DNA of 64,000 bases, taken from the NCBI RefSeq assembly GCF_001006005.1, contig NZ_CP011254.1:124001-188000 (forward strand). Direction: 5' to 3'. Source of the stretch: Serratia fonticola (GTDB lineage: Bacteria > Pseudomonadota > Gammaproteobacteria > Enterobacterales > Enterobacteriaceae). Shown piece after piece: positions 29,821-39,347 of this stretch. Both the position numbers and the translations under genes were made by a program. Numbering within the stretch: the stretch's first letter is position 1; every line of letters begins with the position of its first letter. Under the pieces are notes generated by a model. The model did no database searches. It was not told where the DNA came from and was given only the letters and a program-made list of their open reading frames with translations.

Positions 29821-30645
29821 TTATTGCACTTTGAGCACTGGCTGCTCCACTATTAACTCCCCATTTTTATAAACCATCAACACACCTGGCGGACTATCAC
29901 TGGTACCAATCACCGTCACCAGACAGTCATATTGGTAAGGGCCGCTTTGAAATTGAAATGTGTGATTGCCACCACTCCCTTCGAATTTTACCTCGCCATT
30001 TTTCAGTACCAGATCTGGTTTTTCACCGATCGGATTTCCCTTGGCCCAAGAGGCATAGCGATACTTGCCATTGTTCAATTGGTCGATGCGAATAGTAAAT
30101 TTTTCGGTCTGCCACATCAGCACCGGACGTTGATACTCTTTCAGGCTTGAATGCAGTGTATTTTTTTGTTTGGCGATCAGCTCGCTGACCAACCTGGCTT
30201 CAAGCGCTGTCTGATAATTGACAGCAATAATATTGCCATCGTAATCCATCCATATCACACCTCTACCCAGCATAATGCCTCGCCATCCCATCGCCTGCCA
30301 ATCTTGTTGGGCACTGGATTGCGCAATGGTATCGAGAAGGGTGCTATCAAATACTTCATCAAAGCGTGAAAGCATCTCCTGTGGGCCACGGATCTCCGCA
30401 ATAGGATATTCTCGCTTCAAAGGGTAGGCGATCCGGTCGCCAATGGCCTGACGATCCTTATTTTTTGCAGCATCGATAAAAGAGTGCACTATAGACTGAT
30501 ATTTTATGGGGAGAGCATCCTCTTGCCCATAAACAGATGCCATACTCAGTACCAACCCAAGGAATCCGAGCACCCCTTGCCTACACCACGTTATCAGGAA
30601 TGATTGGCCAATCCTTGTCGTAACATATCCTTTCGCTTGTTTCAT
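29821..30645 (-). CDS. Exported protein of unknown function
   Basis: 274 aa. An N-terminal hydrophobic segment (about residues 19-36, GVLGFLGLVLSMASVYG) following basic residues suggests a Sec signal with cleavage near VYG/QED. The mature part has a helical region with FIDAAKNKDRQAIGDRIAYPL, similar in style to nuclear-transport-factor-2-like folds, and a beta-rich C-terminus. No family named with certainty. The start at 30645 has a strong GGGGGA ribosome site; the frame is open further upstream but without one. Single gene, divergent from rluF, its upstream control probably within 30646-30846. Confidence 0.7.
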   Translation of the reverse strand: MKQAKGYVTTRIGQSFLITWCRQGVLGFLGLVLSMASVYGQEDALPIKYQSIVHSFIDAAKNKDRQAIGDRIAYPLKREYPIAEIRGPQEMLSRFDEVFDSTLLDTIAQSSAQQDWQAMGWRGIMLGRGVIWMDYDGNIIAVNYQTALEARLVSELIAKQKNTLHSSLKEYQRPVLMWQTEKFTIRIDQLNNGKYRYASWAKGNPIGEKPDLVLKNGEVKFEGSGGNHTFQFQSGPYQYDCLVTVIGTSDSPPGVLMVYKNGELIVEQPVLKVQ

Positions 30646-30846
30646 TTTGTCCCCCAGATAATTATCTTGCTTACATCTTAAAGAAGATGTTGTTGTTTTG
30701 TAACCCAACGTTGGGACGCGCTCCTTAGGGCTAGGGATATTTAAAGGCACGATCGCCATATCCGTATGCTTTCGCTCCGTTCAAGCGCCTTACGCAGTTC
30801 GCAAGGCCCCTCAGGTAATGTATAGTTCGCGTTTAACGGGGAAACC

Positions 30847-31650
30847 ATGCTCACTCACTCATCTATCCGCCTGAACAAATACATTAGCGACAGCGGCATT
30901 TGTTCTCGTCGCTCTGCCGACCGCCACATCAAGCAAGGCAACGTTTTCATCAACGACAAGTTAGCCTCCGTGGGCGCTCAGGTATTGGCCGGGGATGTGG
31001 TGACAGTTAACGGCCAGCCGATCGAACCGCGTGATGCGGGCGATCTGGTGCTTATCGCACTGAATAAGCCTGTTGGCATCATTACCAGCATGGGGAAGCA
31101 TGTGCGGGATAACATCGGTGATTTCGTTAATCACAGCAGACGCATCTTTCCTATCGGGCGCTTGGATAAAGACTCCCAGGGGCTGATTTTCCTGACCAAT
31201 GACGGCGAACTGGTCAATAAGATCCTCCGTGCTGGCAACAATCACCAAAAAGAGTATCTGGTCACCGTCAACAAACCGGTAACCGATGAGTTTATTCAGG
31301 GCATGAGTGCGGGCGTCCCCATCCTGGGCACGGTGACTCAAAAATGCCTAGTGGAACAAGAAGCCCCACGGGTGTTTCGCATCACCCTGGTGCAAGGGCT
31401 TAACCGCCAAATCCGCCGCATGTGCAAATATTTTGGATATGAAGTCATCAAGCTTGAGCGCGAACGTATTATGAACATCGTACTGAAAGGGTTGCCGCTA
31501 GGCGAATGGCGGGATTTTACCGCTGATGAACGGATCGAGTTATTCGAGCTGATTGAACACTCCTCGTCCGAGGATATTTTCACTCCCGCTTCAATAACGC
31601 CAAATTTAAGCGACAGTAACGTTACTCCAACTCCGGCAATCACTGATTAA
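30847..31650 (+). CDS. rluF: 23S rRNA pseudouridine(2604) synthase RluF
   Basis: 267 aa RsuA/RluB/E/F-type synthase; RluF makes pseudouridine 2604 in 23S rRNA and U35 in tRNA-Tyr. N-terminal S4 domain ([33 protein letters not shown]), catalytic [17 protein letters not shown] with the essential Asp, then [20 protein letters not shown]. Shorter than E. coli RluF (290 aa): the basic C-terminal tail is replaced by a short Ser/Thr/Pro-rich one. Confidence 0.93.
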   Translation: MLTHSSIRLNKYISDSGICSRRSADRHIKQGNVFINDKLASVGAQVLAGDVVTVNGQPIEPRDAGDLVLIALNKPVGIITSMGKHVRDNIGDFVNHSRRIFPIGRLDKDSQGLIFLTNDGELVNKILRAGNNHQKEYLVTVNKPVTDEFIQGMSAGVPILGTVTQKCLVEQEAPRVFRITLVQGLNRQIRRMCKYFGYEVIKLERERIMNIVLKGLPLGEWRDFTADERIELFELIEHSSSEDIFTPASITPNLSDSNVTPTPAITD

Positions 31651-31963
31651 CCTGATTGCGTTATTCCAGGAATGGGGCGTACTGATAGCGATCCGTCCTC
31701 ACTGAGGGGCCTGCAATTTTCTTGAAAATCCGCACCTTCCTACCTTTACCTCTCCTTGCGTTCGAAATTGCAATCAACCTCTCAAAACAGCCGATAATTA
31801 TCAGTTGATCTTGTTTTCATTCGGCTCTATCTTCTCGCATCCGGGTACATGAAGCGGCTCGCTGGATGCGGTCTATCCCTCCTCCCCTTTCCGTCTACCA
31901 AACGGATTTATGACTCTTTTCTTGTCAGAGTTACCACACAGCATTTGATAACTTTCGGTAAAC
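31651..31963. other. Intergenic stretch between rluF and opgE
   Basis: About 313 bases with no open frame, no strong terminator and no clear RNA that I can see. It must hold the opgE promoter. Confidence 0.5.
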
Positions 31964-33550
31964 ATGAACTCAACGGTTAAAGATACCCTGGCAGCGCGTG
32001 ACGTCACCCTAACCCCGTGGACAGGCTTTTACTTCCTGCAGTCGCTGCTGATCAACTTCGCTCTCGGCTATCCATTTAGTCTGCTGTATGCCGTGGCGTT
32101 CGGCTGTGTGTTATTGCTGCTGTGGCGTCTCAGCCCACGCTTGCAAAAGAGTGTGATCGGGCTGTGTAGCCTCATCGCCGCCATGTATTTCCCATTTTCT
32201 CAGGCCTATGGCTCGCCCAATTTTAATACCCTGCTGGCGTTACACTCGACCACGGTGGAAGAGTCCAGCGAGATATTGACCATCTTCCCGTGGTACAGCT
32301 ATCTGGTGTCCCTGTTTATTCTGGCACTGGGCATTATCGCGTTACGTCGCAAGCCAACCCCGAAAGGCGCTTGGAACACCCTCCACAGCTTATGTCTCAC
32401 CATCAGCGTGGTCTGCTTTTTTGTCACGCCAGTGCAGAATCTGGCGTATGGTGGCGTGTTTAAATTGACCGACTCTGGTTATCCGGTATTTCGTTTCGTC
32501 AGGGATGTGATCGTCAATAACCAGGAAGTGATTGATGAAAAAGCCCGTATGCAGGCGTTTTCACAGCTGAAAGATTCCTGGAACGTGCTGGCGGTGAAAC
32601 CGAAGTATCACATCTACATGGTAGTGATCGGCGAAAGCGCGCGGCGAGATGCCTTAGGTGCGTTTGGTGGGCATTGGGACAATACACCTTTTGCCAGCCA
32701 CGTAAACGGCACGCTGTTGCTTAACTATATTGCTGCCAGCGGCTCAACACAGAAATCGCTCGGCTTAACGTTAACTCGTGTCATTAACGGCAAACCACAG
32801 TATCAGGATAACTTCGTCACGTTGGCCAATCGGGCAGGTTTTCAGACCTGGTGGTTCTCAAACCAAGGCCAAATTGGCGAATATGACACCGCTATCGCCA
32901 GCATTGCCAAACGTGCCGATGAAGTGCAGTTCCTGAAAAACGGTGATTTTGAAGCGGATAAGAATACCCATGATGAAACGCTGCTCAAGATGACCGCCCA
33001 GGTTTTTGCCGCTCCGCGCAGCACTAACCCGCAGTTGATCGTCTTGCACCTGATGGGTTCACATCCGCAAGCCTGCGACCGGACTCAGGGGAAATACACG
33101 GACTTTGTGCAATCCAAAGAGACCTCCTGTTATCTTTACACCATGACGCAAACTGACAACCTGCTGAAACAGCTCTATCAGCAGTTACGCGACACCGGGG
33201 AAAGTTTCTCAATGGTCTACTTCTCCGATCACGGTCTGGCGTTTAAAGAGCGCGGCACCCAGGTGCAATATCTGGCGCACGATGACCAGTTTCAGCAAAA
33301 TTTTCAGGTCCCCTTTATGGTGCTTTCCAGCGATGACACCGCACACCGCCTGATTAAAGCCCCTCGTTCAGCCAATGATTTCCTGACCTTTTTCGCCTCG
33401 TGGACCGGGATTAAAACCAAAGAGCTAACGCCGAAATACTCGTTTCTTTCAGAGCAAAAAGCCGGCCCCGTCTATATCACCAACTTTAAGCTCAAGCCGG
33501 TGGACTACACTCATTTGCCAACAGATATCTTTGAAACCCAAACGCGCTGA
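31964..33550 (+). CDS. opgE: Phosphoethanolamine transferase OpgE (YbiP)
   Basis: 528 aa inner-membrane protein with an N-terminal membrane part (four to five TM segments within residues about 20-165) and a periplasmic sulfatase-fold domain. VVIGESARRDALGAFGGHWDNTPF is the metal/nucleophile region; TQKSLGLTL carries the catalytic Thr; VLHLMGSHPQACDR and VYFSDHG are metal-ligand motifs. Nearly the same length and sequence as E. coli YbiP, shown to add phosphoethanolamine to osmoregulated periplasmic glucans. Less similar to lipid A enzymes EptA/EptB. Confidence 0.9.
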   Translation: MNSTVKDTLAARDVTLTPWTGFYFLQSLLINFALGYPFSLLYAVAFGCVLLLLWRLSPRLQKSVIGLCSLIAAMYFPFSQAYGSPNFNTLLALHSTTVEESSEILTIFPWYSYLVSLFILALGIIALRRKPTPKGAWNTLHSLCLTISVVCFFVTPVQNLAYGGVFKLTDSGYPVFRFVRDVIVNNQEVIDEKARMQAFSQLKDSWNVLAVKPKYHIYMVVIGESARRDALGAFGGHWDNTPFASHVNGTLLLNYIAASGSTQKSLGLTLTRVINGKPQYQDNFVTLANRAGFQTWWFSNQGQIGEYDTAIASIAKRADEVQFLKNGDFEADKNTHDETLLKMTAQVFAAPRSTNPQLIVLHLMGSHPQACDRTQGKYTDFVQSKETSCYLYTMTQTDNLLKQLYQQLRDTGESFSMVYFSDHGLAFKERGTQVQYLAHDDQFQQNFQVPFMVLSSDDTAHRLIKAPRSANDFLTFFASWTGIKTKELTPKYSFLSEQKAGPVYITNFKLKPVDYTHLPTDIFETQTR

Positions 33551-33610
33551 AGTGTAACAAGGTAGCCTTTGCATCTCGGGCCACTTTGTCTGTAATATGA
33601 GGCAGTTAAA

Positions 33611-33847
33611 ATGAAAAGAGCCTGTTACCCAATGAAAAAACTGACTTTTCTGCCTCTCATTGTCCTAACACTGGCGCTGGCGGGTTGTACCAGTGACTAC
33701 ATTATCACGACTAAATATGGCGATATCCTACAGGCCCACGGCGAGCCGGACACAGATCGCAATAGCGGTATGACCAGCTATACCGGCATGAACGGCGATT
33801 ATCATCTGATCAATACCAATGATATTTCAGGGATAGTGAAAAAATAG
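33611..33847 (+). CDS. YgdI/YgdR-family lipoprotein (DUF903)
   Basis: 78 aa small lipoprotein. Lipobox LALAGC with Cys26, then the DUF903 core SDYIITTKYGDILQAHGEPDTDRNSGMTSY and GDYHLINTNDISGIVKK. The start is ambiguous: ATG 33611 has an ideally spaced GAGG (8 bases), while ATG 33632 gives the family-typical MKKLTFLPL start and a 19-residue signal. Function unknown; E. coli has several paralogues. Confidence 0.85.
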   Translation: MKRACYPMKKLTFLPLIVLTLALAGCTSDYIITTKYGDILQAHGEPDTDRNSGMTSYTGMNGDYHLINTNDISGIVKK

Positions 33848-33890
33848 CGGCTTTCTTGTTTATTGGAATTAACCAAACCAATAGAACTTT

Positions 33891-33922
33891 CGCTAACCAG
33901 GCTTGAACAAGCCTGGTTAGCG
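33891..33922. terminator. Perfect inverted repeat between convergent genes
   Basis: CGCTAACCAGGCTTG (33891-33905) / CAAGCCTGGTTAGCG (33908-33922), 15-bp stem with minimal loop, midway between the lipoprotein and pepT stops. No T run on either side, so termination may need Rho or the hairpin mainly protects 3' ends. Confidence 0.55.
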
Positions 33923-33946
33923 ATAATGTTGAAGCGATATCCGCCC

Positions 33947-35176
33947 TTATTTAGCTGCCAGCTTACACAGCGTTAACGCCACATTGTAGGAAGCCTCGAA
34001 CGACTTAAGGGGTAAAAACTCGAACCGCGAATGGAAGTTATGCGCGCCGGTAAAGAAGTTGGGCGTTAATAACCCCTTGGCGGACAACGCAGCACCGTCA
34101 GTGCCTCCACGCATCGGGATGACTTTAGGCTCAATGTTCAACTCGGCCAGTGCGGCAAAAATCAAATCGATGGCACGGCGGTCATCGGTGATGGCATTGC
34201 TGATATTGCTGTAGGTATCGGTGATGTGATACTCCACGCGGGCAGTGGGATATTGCGCAGCAATCTTCTCCGCTACTTCACCAATCTGCTGTTTGCGGCG
34301 CTCAAAGTTCGCCAAATCAAAATCACGGATATTGGCTTTAAGTAGCGCTTCACTTTGTGATGCCTGCATACCGTTAAACCAGATATAGCCTTCACGCCCT
34401 TCGGTATGCTCAGGAGTCTGCTGGCGATCGAAGTGGCTGATGTAATCCATCGCCATCAGCAGCGGGTTCACCAGCACGCCTTTGGAGGACATCGGGTGGC
34501 TGGTCACGCCGGTAAAGCGCAGTTCGGCGCTGGCGGCGTTGAAGTTTTCATACACCACTTCGCCCAATTCGCAGCAGTCGATGGTCCAGGCAAAGTTGAC
34601 GTCGAAACGCGCCAGATCCAGCGCTTTGGCACCGCACAGGCCAATCTCTTCATCCGGTACAAACGCCACCACGATATCGCCGTGTTGGTCCTCGGCAGTA
34701 AGGTTTTCCAACACCGTCATCACTACCGTGACGGCCGCTTTGTTATCCGCCCCCAACACGCTGGTGCCGTCGCTGAAAATAATCTCTTCCCCCGGATAGG
34801 CTTTGATTTCCGGGTGTTCAGCAGTGCGTAGCCAGATATCTTGCTGCGCGTTCAGGCACAAGTCCTCACCGGTAAAGCGCAAGATTTGTGGATGGATGTC
34901 CGGCGATAAACCGACGTCAACGGTATCGATATGGGTGATGAACCCGATACGTGGCGCGCCGGGTACGTTGCCTTTTTTCACTGCGGTGACGGTGGCATGT
35001 TCGTCAATAACCACATTATCCAGGCCGAGTTGGCGTAGTTCCTCAGCCAGCATCTCCGCCATAGCGAACTGGCCAGGAGTGCTGGGCAAAGTACTTACCG
35101 CTGGGTTGCTCTGGCTGGTGACGGCCAGGTAGCGGAAGAAACGTTGGGTTAACTGCGTGGCGAGCGGTGAAGACAT
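33947..35176 (-). CDS. pepT: Peptidase T (tripeptide aminopeptidase, M20B)
   Basis: 409 aa cytosolic zinc aminopeptidase that removes N-terminal residues from tripeptides. Metal/catalytic signatures: HIDTVD (His82, Asp84), SVLGADNKAAVTV, PDEEIGLCGAK, and C-terminal RGGTDGAALSAKG with TGAHNFHSRFE. Same length as E. coli PepT (408 aa) but clearly diverged at the N-terminus, so it could be a second M20B paralogue. Own upstream region of 245 bases shared divergently with dppA. Confidence 0.85.
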   Translation of the reverse strand: MSSPLATQLTQRFFRYLAVTSQSNPAVSTLPSTPGQFAMAEMLAEELRQLGLDNVVIDEHATVTAVKKGNVPGAPRIGFITHIDTVDVGLSPDIHPQILRFTGEDLCLNAQQDIWLRTAEHPEIKAYPGEEIIFSDGTSVLGADNKAAVTVVMTVLENLTAEDQHGDIVVAFVPDEEIGLCGAKALDLARFDVNFAWTIDCCELGEVVYENFNAASAELRFTGVTSHPMSSKGVLVNPLLMAMDYISHFDRQQTPEHTEGREGYIWFNGMQASQSEALLKANIRDFDLANFERRKQQIGEVAEKIAAQYPTARVEYHITDTYSNISNAITDDRRAIDLIFAALAELNIEPKVIPMRGGTDGAALSAKGLLTPNFFTGAHNFHSRFEFLPLKSFEASYNVALTLCKLAAK

Positions 35177-35421
35177 TGTGTTGTATATGAACGCATCCCG
35201 TTTGCAAGGCTTCCATGGCTAGGATCACCAGAGCAATCTTTCAGAATTCACCCTTTCGTTAGAGTTTATCTTTGCCAACTACCGCCTTTACCGAGGCTAG
35301 CGTTGACCTTATGGTTATCGTTCGATGTTGTTTGCTGACAATGTAAATTTAATGTTATTTATTAAGCGCTTTAGTACAAGCTTTATTTTTCAGTGGTAGG
35401 CTCACCAACAGGAAGATAGTA

Positions 35422-37014
35422 ATGATAATTAAAATTACAAAGCTTGCGCTGGCCATAGCAGCGCTCTCAATAAGCTCTGGGGTAGCAGCAAAAACATTAG
35501 TCTATTGTTCAGAAGGTTCACCAGAAAACTTTAACCCGCAGCTCTACACCTCCGGGACCAGCGTAGATGCCAGCGCGGTGCCGATCTATAACCGGCTGGT
35601 GGATTTCAAAGTCGGTACCACCGAGCTGCAGCCTAGCCTGGCAGAAAGCTGGGACGTCAGCGAAGACGGTAAGGTGTACACCTTCCATCTGCGCCAAGGG
35701 GTGAAGTTCCAGAGCAACAAATATTTCAAGCCAACGCGCGATTTTAACGCCGATGATGTGATCTTCTCGTTTATGCGCCAGAAAGATCCAAACCATCCCT
35801 ATCACAACGTCTCCAACGGCAACTACTCCAACTTCGAAAGCCTGGAGTTCGGCAAGCTAATCACCGCGATCGACAAGGTTGATGACCATACCGTGCGTTT
35901 CACGCTGGCCCATCCGGAAGCGCCGTTTGTTGCCGATTTAGGCTGGTATTTCGCCTCAATTCTCTCTGCGGAATACGCCAATAGCATGTTGAAGGCAGGC
36001 ACACCAGAGCGTGTGGATATGGACCCGATTGGCACCGGGCCGTTTGAACTGAAGCAATATCATAAAGACTCCCGCATCCTGTTTAGCGCCTTCCCTGATT
36101 ACTGGCAGGGCAAAGCGAAAATCGACCGTCTGGTGTTCTCCATCACGCCGGACGCGTCGATCCGTTACGCCAAGCTGGAAAAAAATGAATGCCAGGTGAT
36201 GCCGTTCCCTAACCCGGCAGACCTGCCGCGCATGAGGGAAAATAAAGACATCAACCTGATGCAAAAAGCGGGTTTGAACACCGGCTTCCTGGCATTTAAC
36301 ACCCAGAAGGCACCGCTGGATAACGTGAAGGTCCGTCAGGCGTTGGCGCTGGCCATTAATAAACCGGCGATCATCGAGGCGGTATTCCACGGCACCGGCA
36401 CAGCGGCGAAAAATATACTGCCGCCAGGCGTGTGGAGTGCCGATGCGGATTTGAAAGACTACGATTACGATCCTGAGAAGGCCAAAGCGCTGTTGAAAGA
36501 AGCCGGTTTCACCAACGGCATGACCATCGATCTGTGGGCAATGCCGGTTCAGCGCCCATATAACCCGAATGCCAAGCGCATGGCCGAGATGATCCAGGCA
36601 GACTGGGCGAAAGTGGGCGTAACGGCCAAAGTGGTCACCTTTGAGTGGGGCGAGTACCTGACGCGGGTGAAAAACGGCGAGCATCAGGCCGCACTGATGG
36701 GCTGGACCACTGCAACCGGCGACCCAGATAACTTCTTTGGCCCGCTGTATAGCTGTACGTCAGCCAACGGCGGCTCCAACTCGTCGAAGTGGTGTTATCA
36801 GCCGTTTGATAAGCTGATCCTGGAAGCGCGCGCCGAAAGTAATCACCAAAAGCGCGTGGAGCTGTACAAGGAAGCCCAGCAGATGATGCACGACCAGATG
36901 CCAGCGGTGATGATTGCCCACTCAACGATTTTCGAGCCAGTGCGCAAAGAAGTGACCGGGTACGAAATCGACCCGTTCGGCAAACACATTTTCTATCAGG
37001 TCGATATGAAGTAA
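35422..37014 (+). CDS. dppA: Orphan dipeptide-binding protein, DppA paralogue
   Basis: 530 aa periplasmic solute-binding protein (SBP family 5). Signal peptide MIIKITKLALAIAALSISSGVAA, then mature KTLVYCSEGSPENFNPQL as in DppA. Conserved: DPIGTGPFELKQYHKDSRI, FSITPDASIRYAKLEKNECQVMPFPNPADLPRM and VQRPYNPNAKRMAEMIQADW. No permease or ATPase genes follow; a terminator ends the unit at once. It therefore probably feeds a Dpp permease encoded elsewhere, broadening peptide or haem specificity. Next to peptidase T, which would suit a peptide diet. Confidence 0.88.
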   Translation: MIIKITKLALAIAALSISSGVAAKTLVYCSEGSPENFNPQLYTSGTSVDASAVPIYNRLVDFKVGTTELQPSLAESWDVSEDGKVYTFHLRQGVKFQSNKYFKPTRDFNADDVIFSFMRQKDPNHPYHNVSNGNYSNFESLEFGKLITAIDKVDDHTVRFTLAHPEAPFVADLGWYFASILSAEYANSMLKAGTPERVDMDPIGTGPFELKQYHKDSRILFSAFPDYWQGKAKIDRLVFSITPDASIRYAKLEKNECQVMPFPNPADLPRMRENKDINLMQKAGLNTGFLAFNTQKAPLDNVKVRQALALAINKPAIIEAVFHGTGTAAKNILPPGVWSADADLKDYDYDPEKAKALLKEAGFTNGMTIDLWAMPVQRPYNPNAKRMAEMIQADWAKVGVTAKVVTFEWGEYLTRVKNGEHQAALMGWTTATGDPDNFFGPLYSCTSANGGSNSSKWCYQPFDKLILEARAESNHQKRVELYKEAQQMMHDQMPAVMIAHSTIFEPVRKEVTGYEIDPFGKHIFYQVDMK

Positions 37015-37040
37015 ACACGGTTTTATGACCGATGACTAGT

Positions 37041-37071
37041 GGCTTCAAACCGAGAGGAATGAAGCCTTTTT
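37041..37071 (+). terminator. Rho-independent terminator after the dppA paralogue
   Basis: GGCTTCA (37041-37047) / TGAAGCC (37060-37066), followed by five T residues. Confidence 0.85.
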
Positions 37072-37648
37072 GTTCCGCCGCCTGCATGACGAGATCGATC
37101 CTAATTACGTACGCAGCCCATGGCATGAGTCCGTCGAGCTGCTCTACAGCGGTAAGGTAGCCATGATGATCATGGGGGACAGGGCCAAAGACGAACTGAT
37201 GCAGATGGGCGCCGTGCCGGGGAACGATTTTCTGTGCGTCGCGACACCCGGCAGTGAAAACTATTTTATCTACGGCACCGACAGCTTTACCATTTTGCAG
37301 CAGAGCGGCAACGCCACAGCCATTGAGGCACAGCGCCACTTGGCGGATGTGCTTATGGATCCCGATTTCCAACGTCGTTTTAATCAGTTCAAAGGGTCAA
37401 TTCCGGCACGTACCGATATCGACATGAGCACCTTTGATGTTTGCGCACAAAAAGCTGCCAAGCTGTTCAAGAGTGCAGGAGCCGCCGACCATTTACTACC
37501 GAGCATGGCACACTCAATAGCGGTGGATGTACAGACGAAAGAGGTGTTTTTCCGCGTGCTGAATGTCTTTTTCACCTATCCCGATATGTCTGCCAAGCAG
37601 GCGGTAGCTCAGTTAAACACCGCGTTGATTACGGTGAAGGGGTTATAA
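37070..37648 (+). pseudogene. C-terminal remnant of a sugar ABC transporter binding protein
   Basis: About 190 codons resembling the C-terminal half of glucose/mannose-type family 1 binding proteins (usual length about 420): ELLYSGKVAMMIMGDRAKDEL, GNDFLCVATPGSENYFIYGTDSF, GSIPARTDIDM. There is no signal peptide, no plausible start (the first codon is TTG inside a terminator T run), and no transporter genes. The break lies exactly at the terminator of the preceding gene, so the 5' half was lost by deletion or recombination. Probably not expressed. Confidence 0.8.
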
Positions 37649-37685
37649 CCTTCGGGCCGTTGCCCTTGAGTACTTAACCCCAGGT

Positions 37686-38945
37686 TTAGCGTAGCAGATC
37701 GATGTTTTCGTCAATGCGATGTTGAATAGTGCGCAGGGTATCTTGCGTGATCGCACTTGGGTACATGTTGCGAGCTATAGTCGCAAACTGACTGGCCACG
37801 TCACACATTCGATCAATGATGCTGCCAGCCGTATCCATTGGGACTTCTGCTTCATCCGCCAGGGCTAGCAGACCTTCTCGGTAGATCTCCAAAGCCTCGC
37901 CCATCACGTCCATCTGATGGTACCCGCCCGGCCCCTCGCAAAAAGTCACATCGTAGGCTGGTGCTAACTTCCATTCACCGGTCGATGACATGATGTAGGA
38001 AAAATTCTTGGGGTGGTCGTCTCGGTTGTTGAACACAATATTGAAGACTACACGCTCAAACGCGAGCGCCTTCTGCCGCATATCATTGGTGCATAACTGA
38101 GTTGCACGCAAGAAATTTACGTAGTCCAAAGCGCCAGCAGTTTGGTAATCGGCTCCGGTAAACGCGGCAAGACTTTGCATGGGCACGCGTAGGCCGTCTT
38201 GGCGATCAAAGCGTTTGATCGCGAAGGCCGCCAACCCATCAGGCAGTGTGAAATGCTGAGTATCGGGGGTCTGGATACCGCACGTGCGCAAGCATTCGGC
38301 ATAGACCATTTCGATGGCGCACACTTCGGGATGCTCTTGTTTGGCCGGAAACTTGATCAGCCAGGCTTCAAATCCTGGTATGGAAGCGGTGGTAAATGTT
38401 CCGTTTTGAGGATCGCGATAAACCAGGGCCTTTGGCCTGGCACCTTGCGGAGAACCGCCCACCAACAGCAATTGCTGCAGGAACTCCCCTCCCTCACCAT
38501 TGAGCACTTCCTGTACTTCTGCGGCCAGCCGCTCAACGGCAAGATGCACTTCAGGCACTAGCCCCTCGAGTGCCACAGGCTCGAACGACATTGCCCCCAT
38601 GGCATTATTGCCAATGTAGGCCAAGCGTTCTAATGGGCCAATACGTGCTGGATTGAGGCCGCGGCGCTTAAACAAACGATCCATCAGCAACATGCCCCAG
38701 CCGTCTGGCAACGAGTCGTAGACAGGCCCAGGTAGCCCCCATTGATGGGGTGGGAAATCCCTGCGTAACTTGCCCCCCGCCAAAGGAAGTCTGAAGGAGG
38801 ACAACTCTAATCCTCTATTCTTCGCCTCGTCGCTGAACTCAAACGCAATCAGCGGACGACCGGTAATCGCTGTCGTAGAAACCAGTGTGCCCCACCGCCA
38901 ATGCTCACCCCAGCCATCATAATAGACATCAACCTGTTCAAGCAT
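37686..38945 (-). CDS. hipA: HipA-family toxin (serine/threonine kinase)
   Basis: 419 aa. An N-terminal HipA domain (about 1-105) precedes a kinase-like C-lobe. GGSPQGARPK at 163-172 is the regulatory Ser/P-loop region; FNNRDDHPKNFSYI (Asp309/310, Asn314) is the catalytic loop; LAPAYDVT (Asp332) is the DFG-like metal site. HipA of E. coli phosphorylates GltX and causes growth arrest and persistence; this homologue's substrate may differ. ATG 38945 overlaps hipB by 8 bases. The longer frame upstream lies inside hipB. Confidence 0.88.
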   Translation of the reverse strand: MLEQVDVYYDGWGEHWRWGTLVSTTAITGRPLIAFEFSDEAKNRGLELSSFRLPLAGGKLRRDFPPHQWGLPGPVYDSLPDGWGMLLMDRLFKRRGLNPARIGPLERLAYIGNNAMGAMSFEPVALEGLVPEVHLAVERLAAEVQEVLNGEGGEFLQQLLLVGGSPQGARPKALVYRDPQNGTFTTASIPGFEAWLIKFPAKQEHPEVCAIEMVYAECLRTCGIQTPDTQHFTLPDGLAAFAIKRFDRQDGLRVPMQSLAAFTGADYQTAGALDYVNFLRATQLCTNDMRQKALAFERVVFNIVFNNRDDHPKNFSYIMSSTGEWKLAPAYDVTFCEGPGGYHQMDVMGEALEIYREGLLALADEAEVPMDTAGSIIDRMCDVASQFATIARNMYPSAITQDTLRTIQHRIDENIDLLR

Positions 38946-39255
38946 GAGTGAGTTTCCTCTTGGTGCGTTGACGCTTGGCACTGCTTTCATAGCGCAGAAT
39001 GTCCTCCAAGCTATCCAGCTTAGGCAAGAAGAGCGCTTCCAGCTCCTTACTTCGTCCAAGCACCATGGCTACCCGGATCACGTTCTCGAAGCCCACGCTG
39101 CGCCCAGCCTCCAAATTGGACACCGTATTGACCCCAATACCAGCGCGTGCGGCCACATCAGCTTGCGTCATCTGCAAAGCTAACCGTTCTGTACGTAGGC
39201 GCTCGCACAGCAGTTTGACTATCTCACTCGGCTTACTGAGGCTTAAGTCCAACAT
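38938..39255 (-). CDS. hipB: HipB-family antitoxin (XRE HTH)
   Basis: 105 aa. The XRE helix-turn-helix covers about 17-72 (LRTERLALQMTQADVAARAGIGVNTVSNLEAGRSVGFENVIRVAMVLG region). The C-terminus is basic (SSAKRQRTKRKL). It is expected to neutralise HipA and repress its own promoter. Upstream of and overlapping hipA; good ribosome site (AGGGGGGA) before the ATG. Longer than E. coli HipB (88 aa). Confidence 0.9.
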   Translation of the reverse strand: MLDLSLSKPSEIVKLLCERLRTERLALQMTQADVAARAGIGVNTVSNLEAGRSVGFENVIRVAMVLGRSKELEALFLPKLDSLEDILRYESSAKRQRTKRKLTHA

Positions 39256-39280
39256 GTTTGTCCCCCCTTAGTTATGCTCC

Positions 39281-39321
39281 CTAACACACTAAATTATAGA
39301 GTTAGCAGTTACAGCCAACAA
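39281..39321 (-). promoter_or_regulatory. hipBA promoter with candidate HipB operator
   Basis: Minus strand TTGTTG (39321-39316), 17-base spacer, perfect -10 TATAAT (39298-39293). The -10 is bracketed by the inverted repeat CTAAC (39281-39285) / GTTAG (39301-39305), a fitting place for autorepression. Confidence 0.65.
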
Positions 39322-39347
39322 GGCTCATAACTATAAAATATTGTGTC

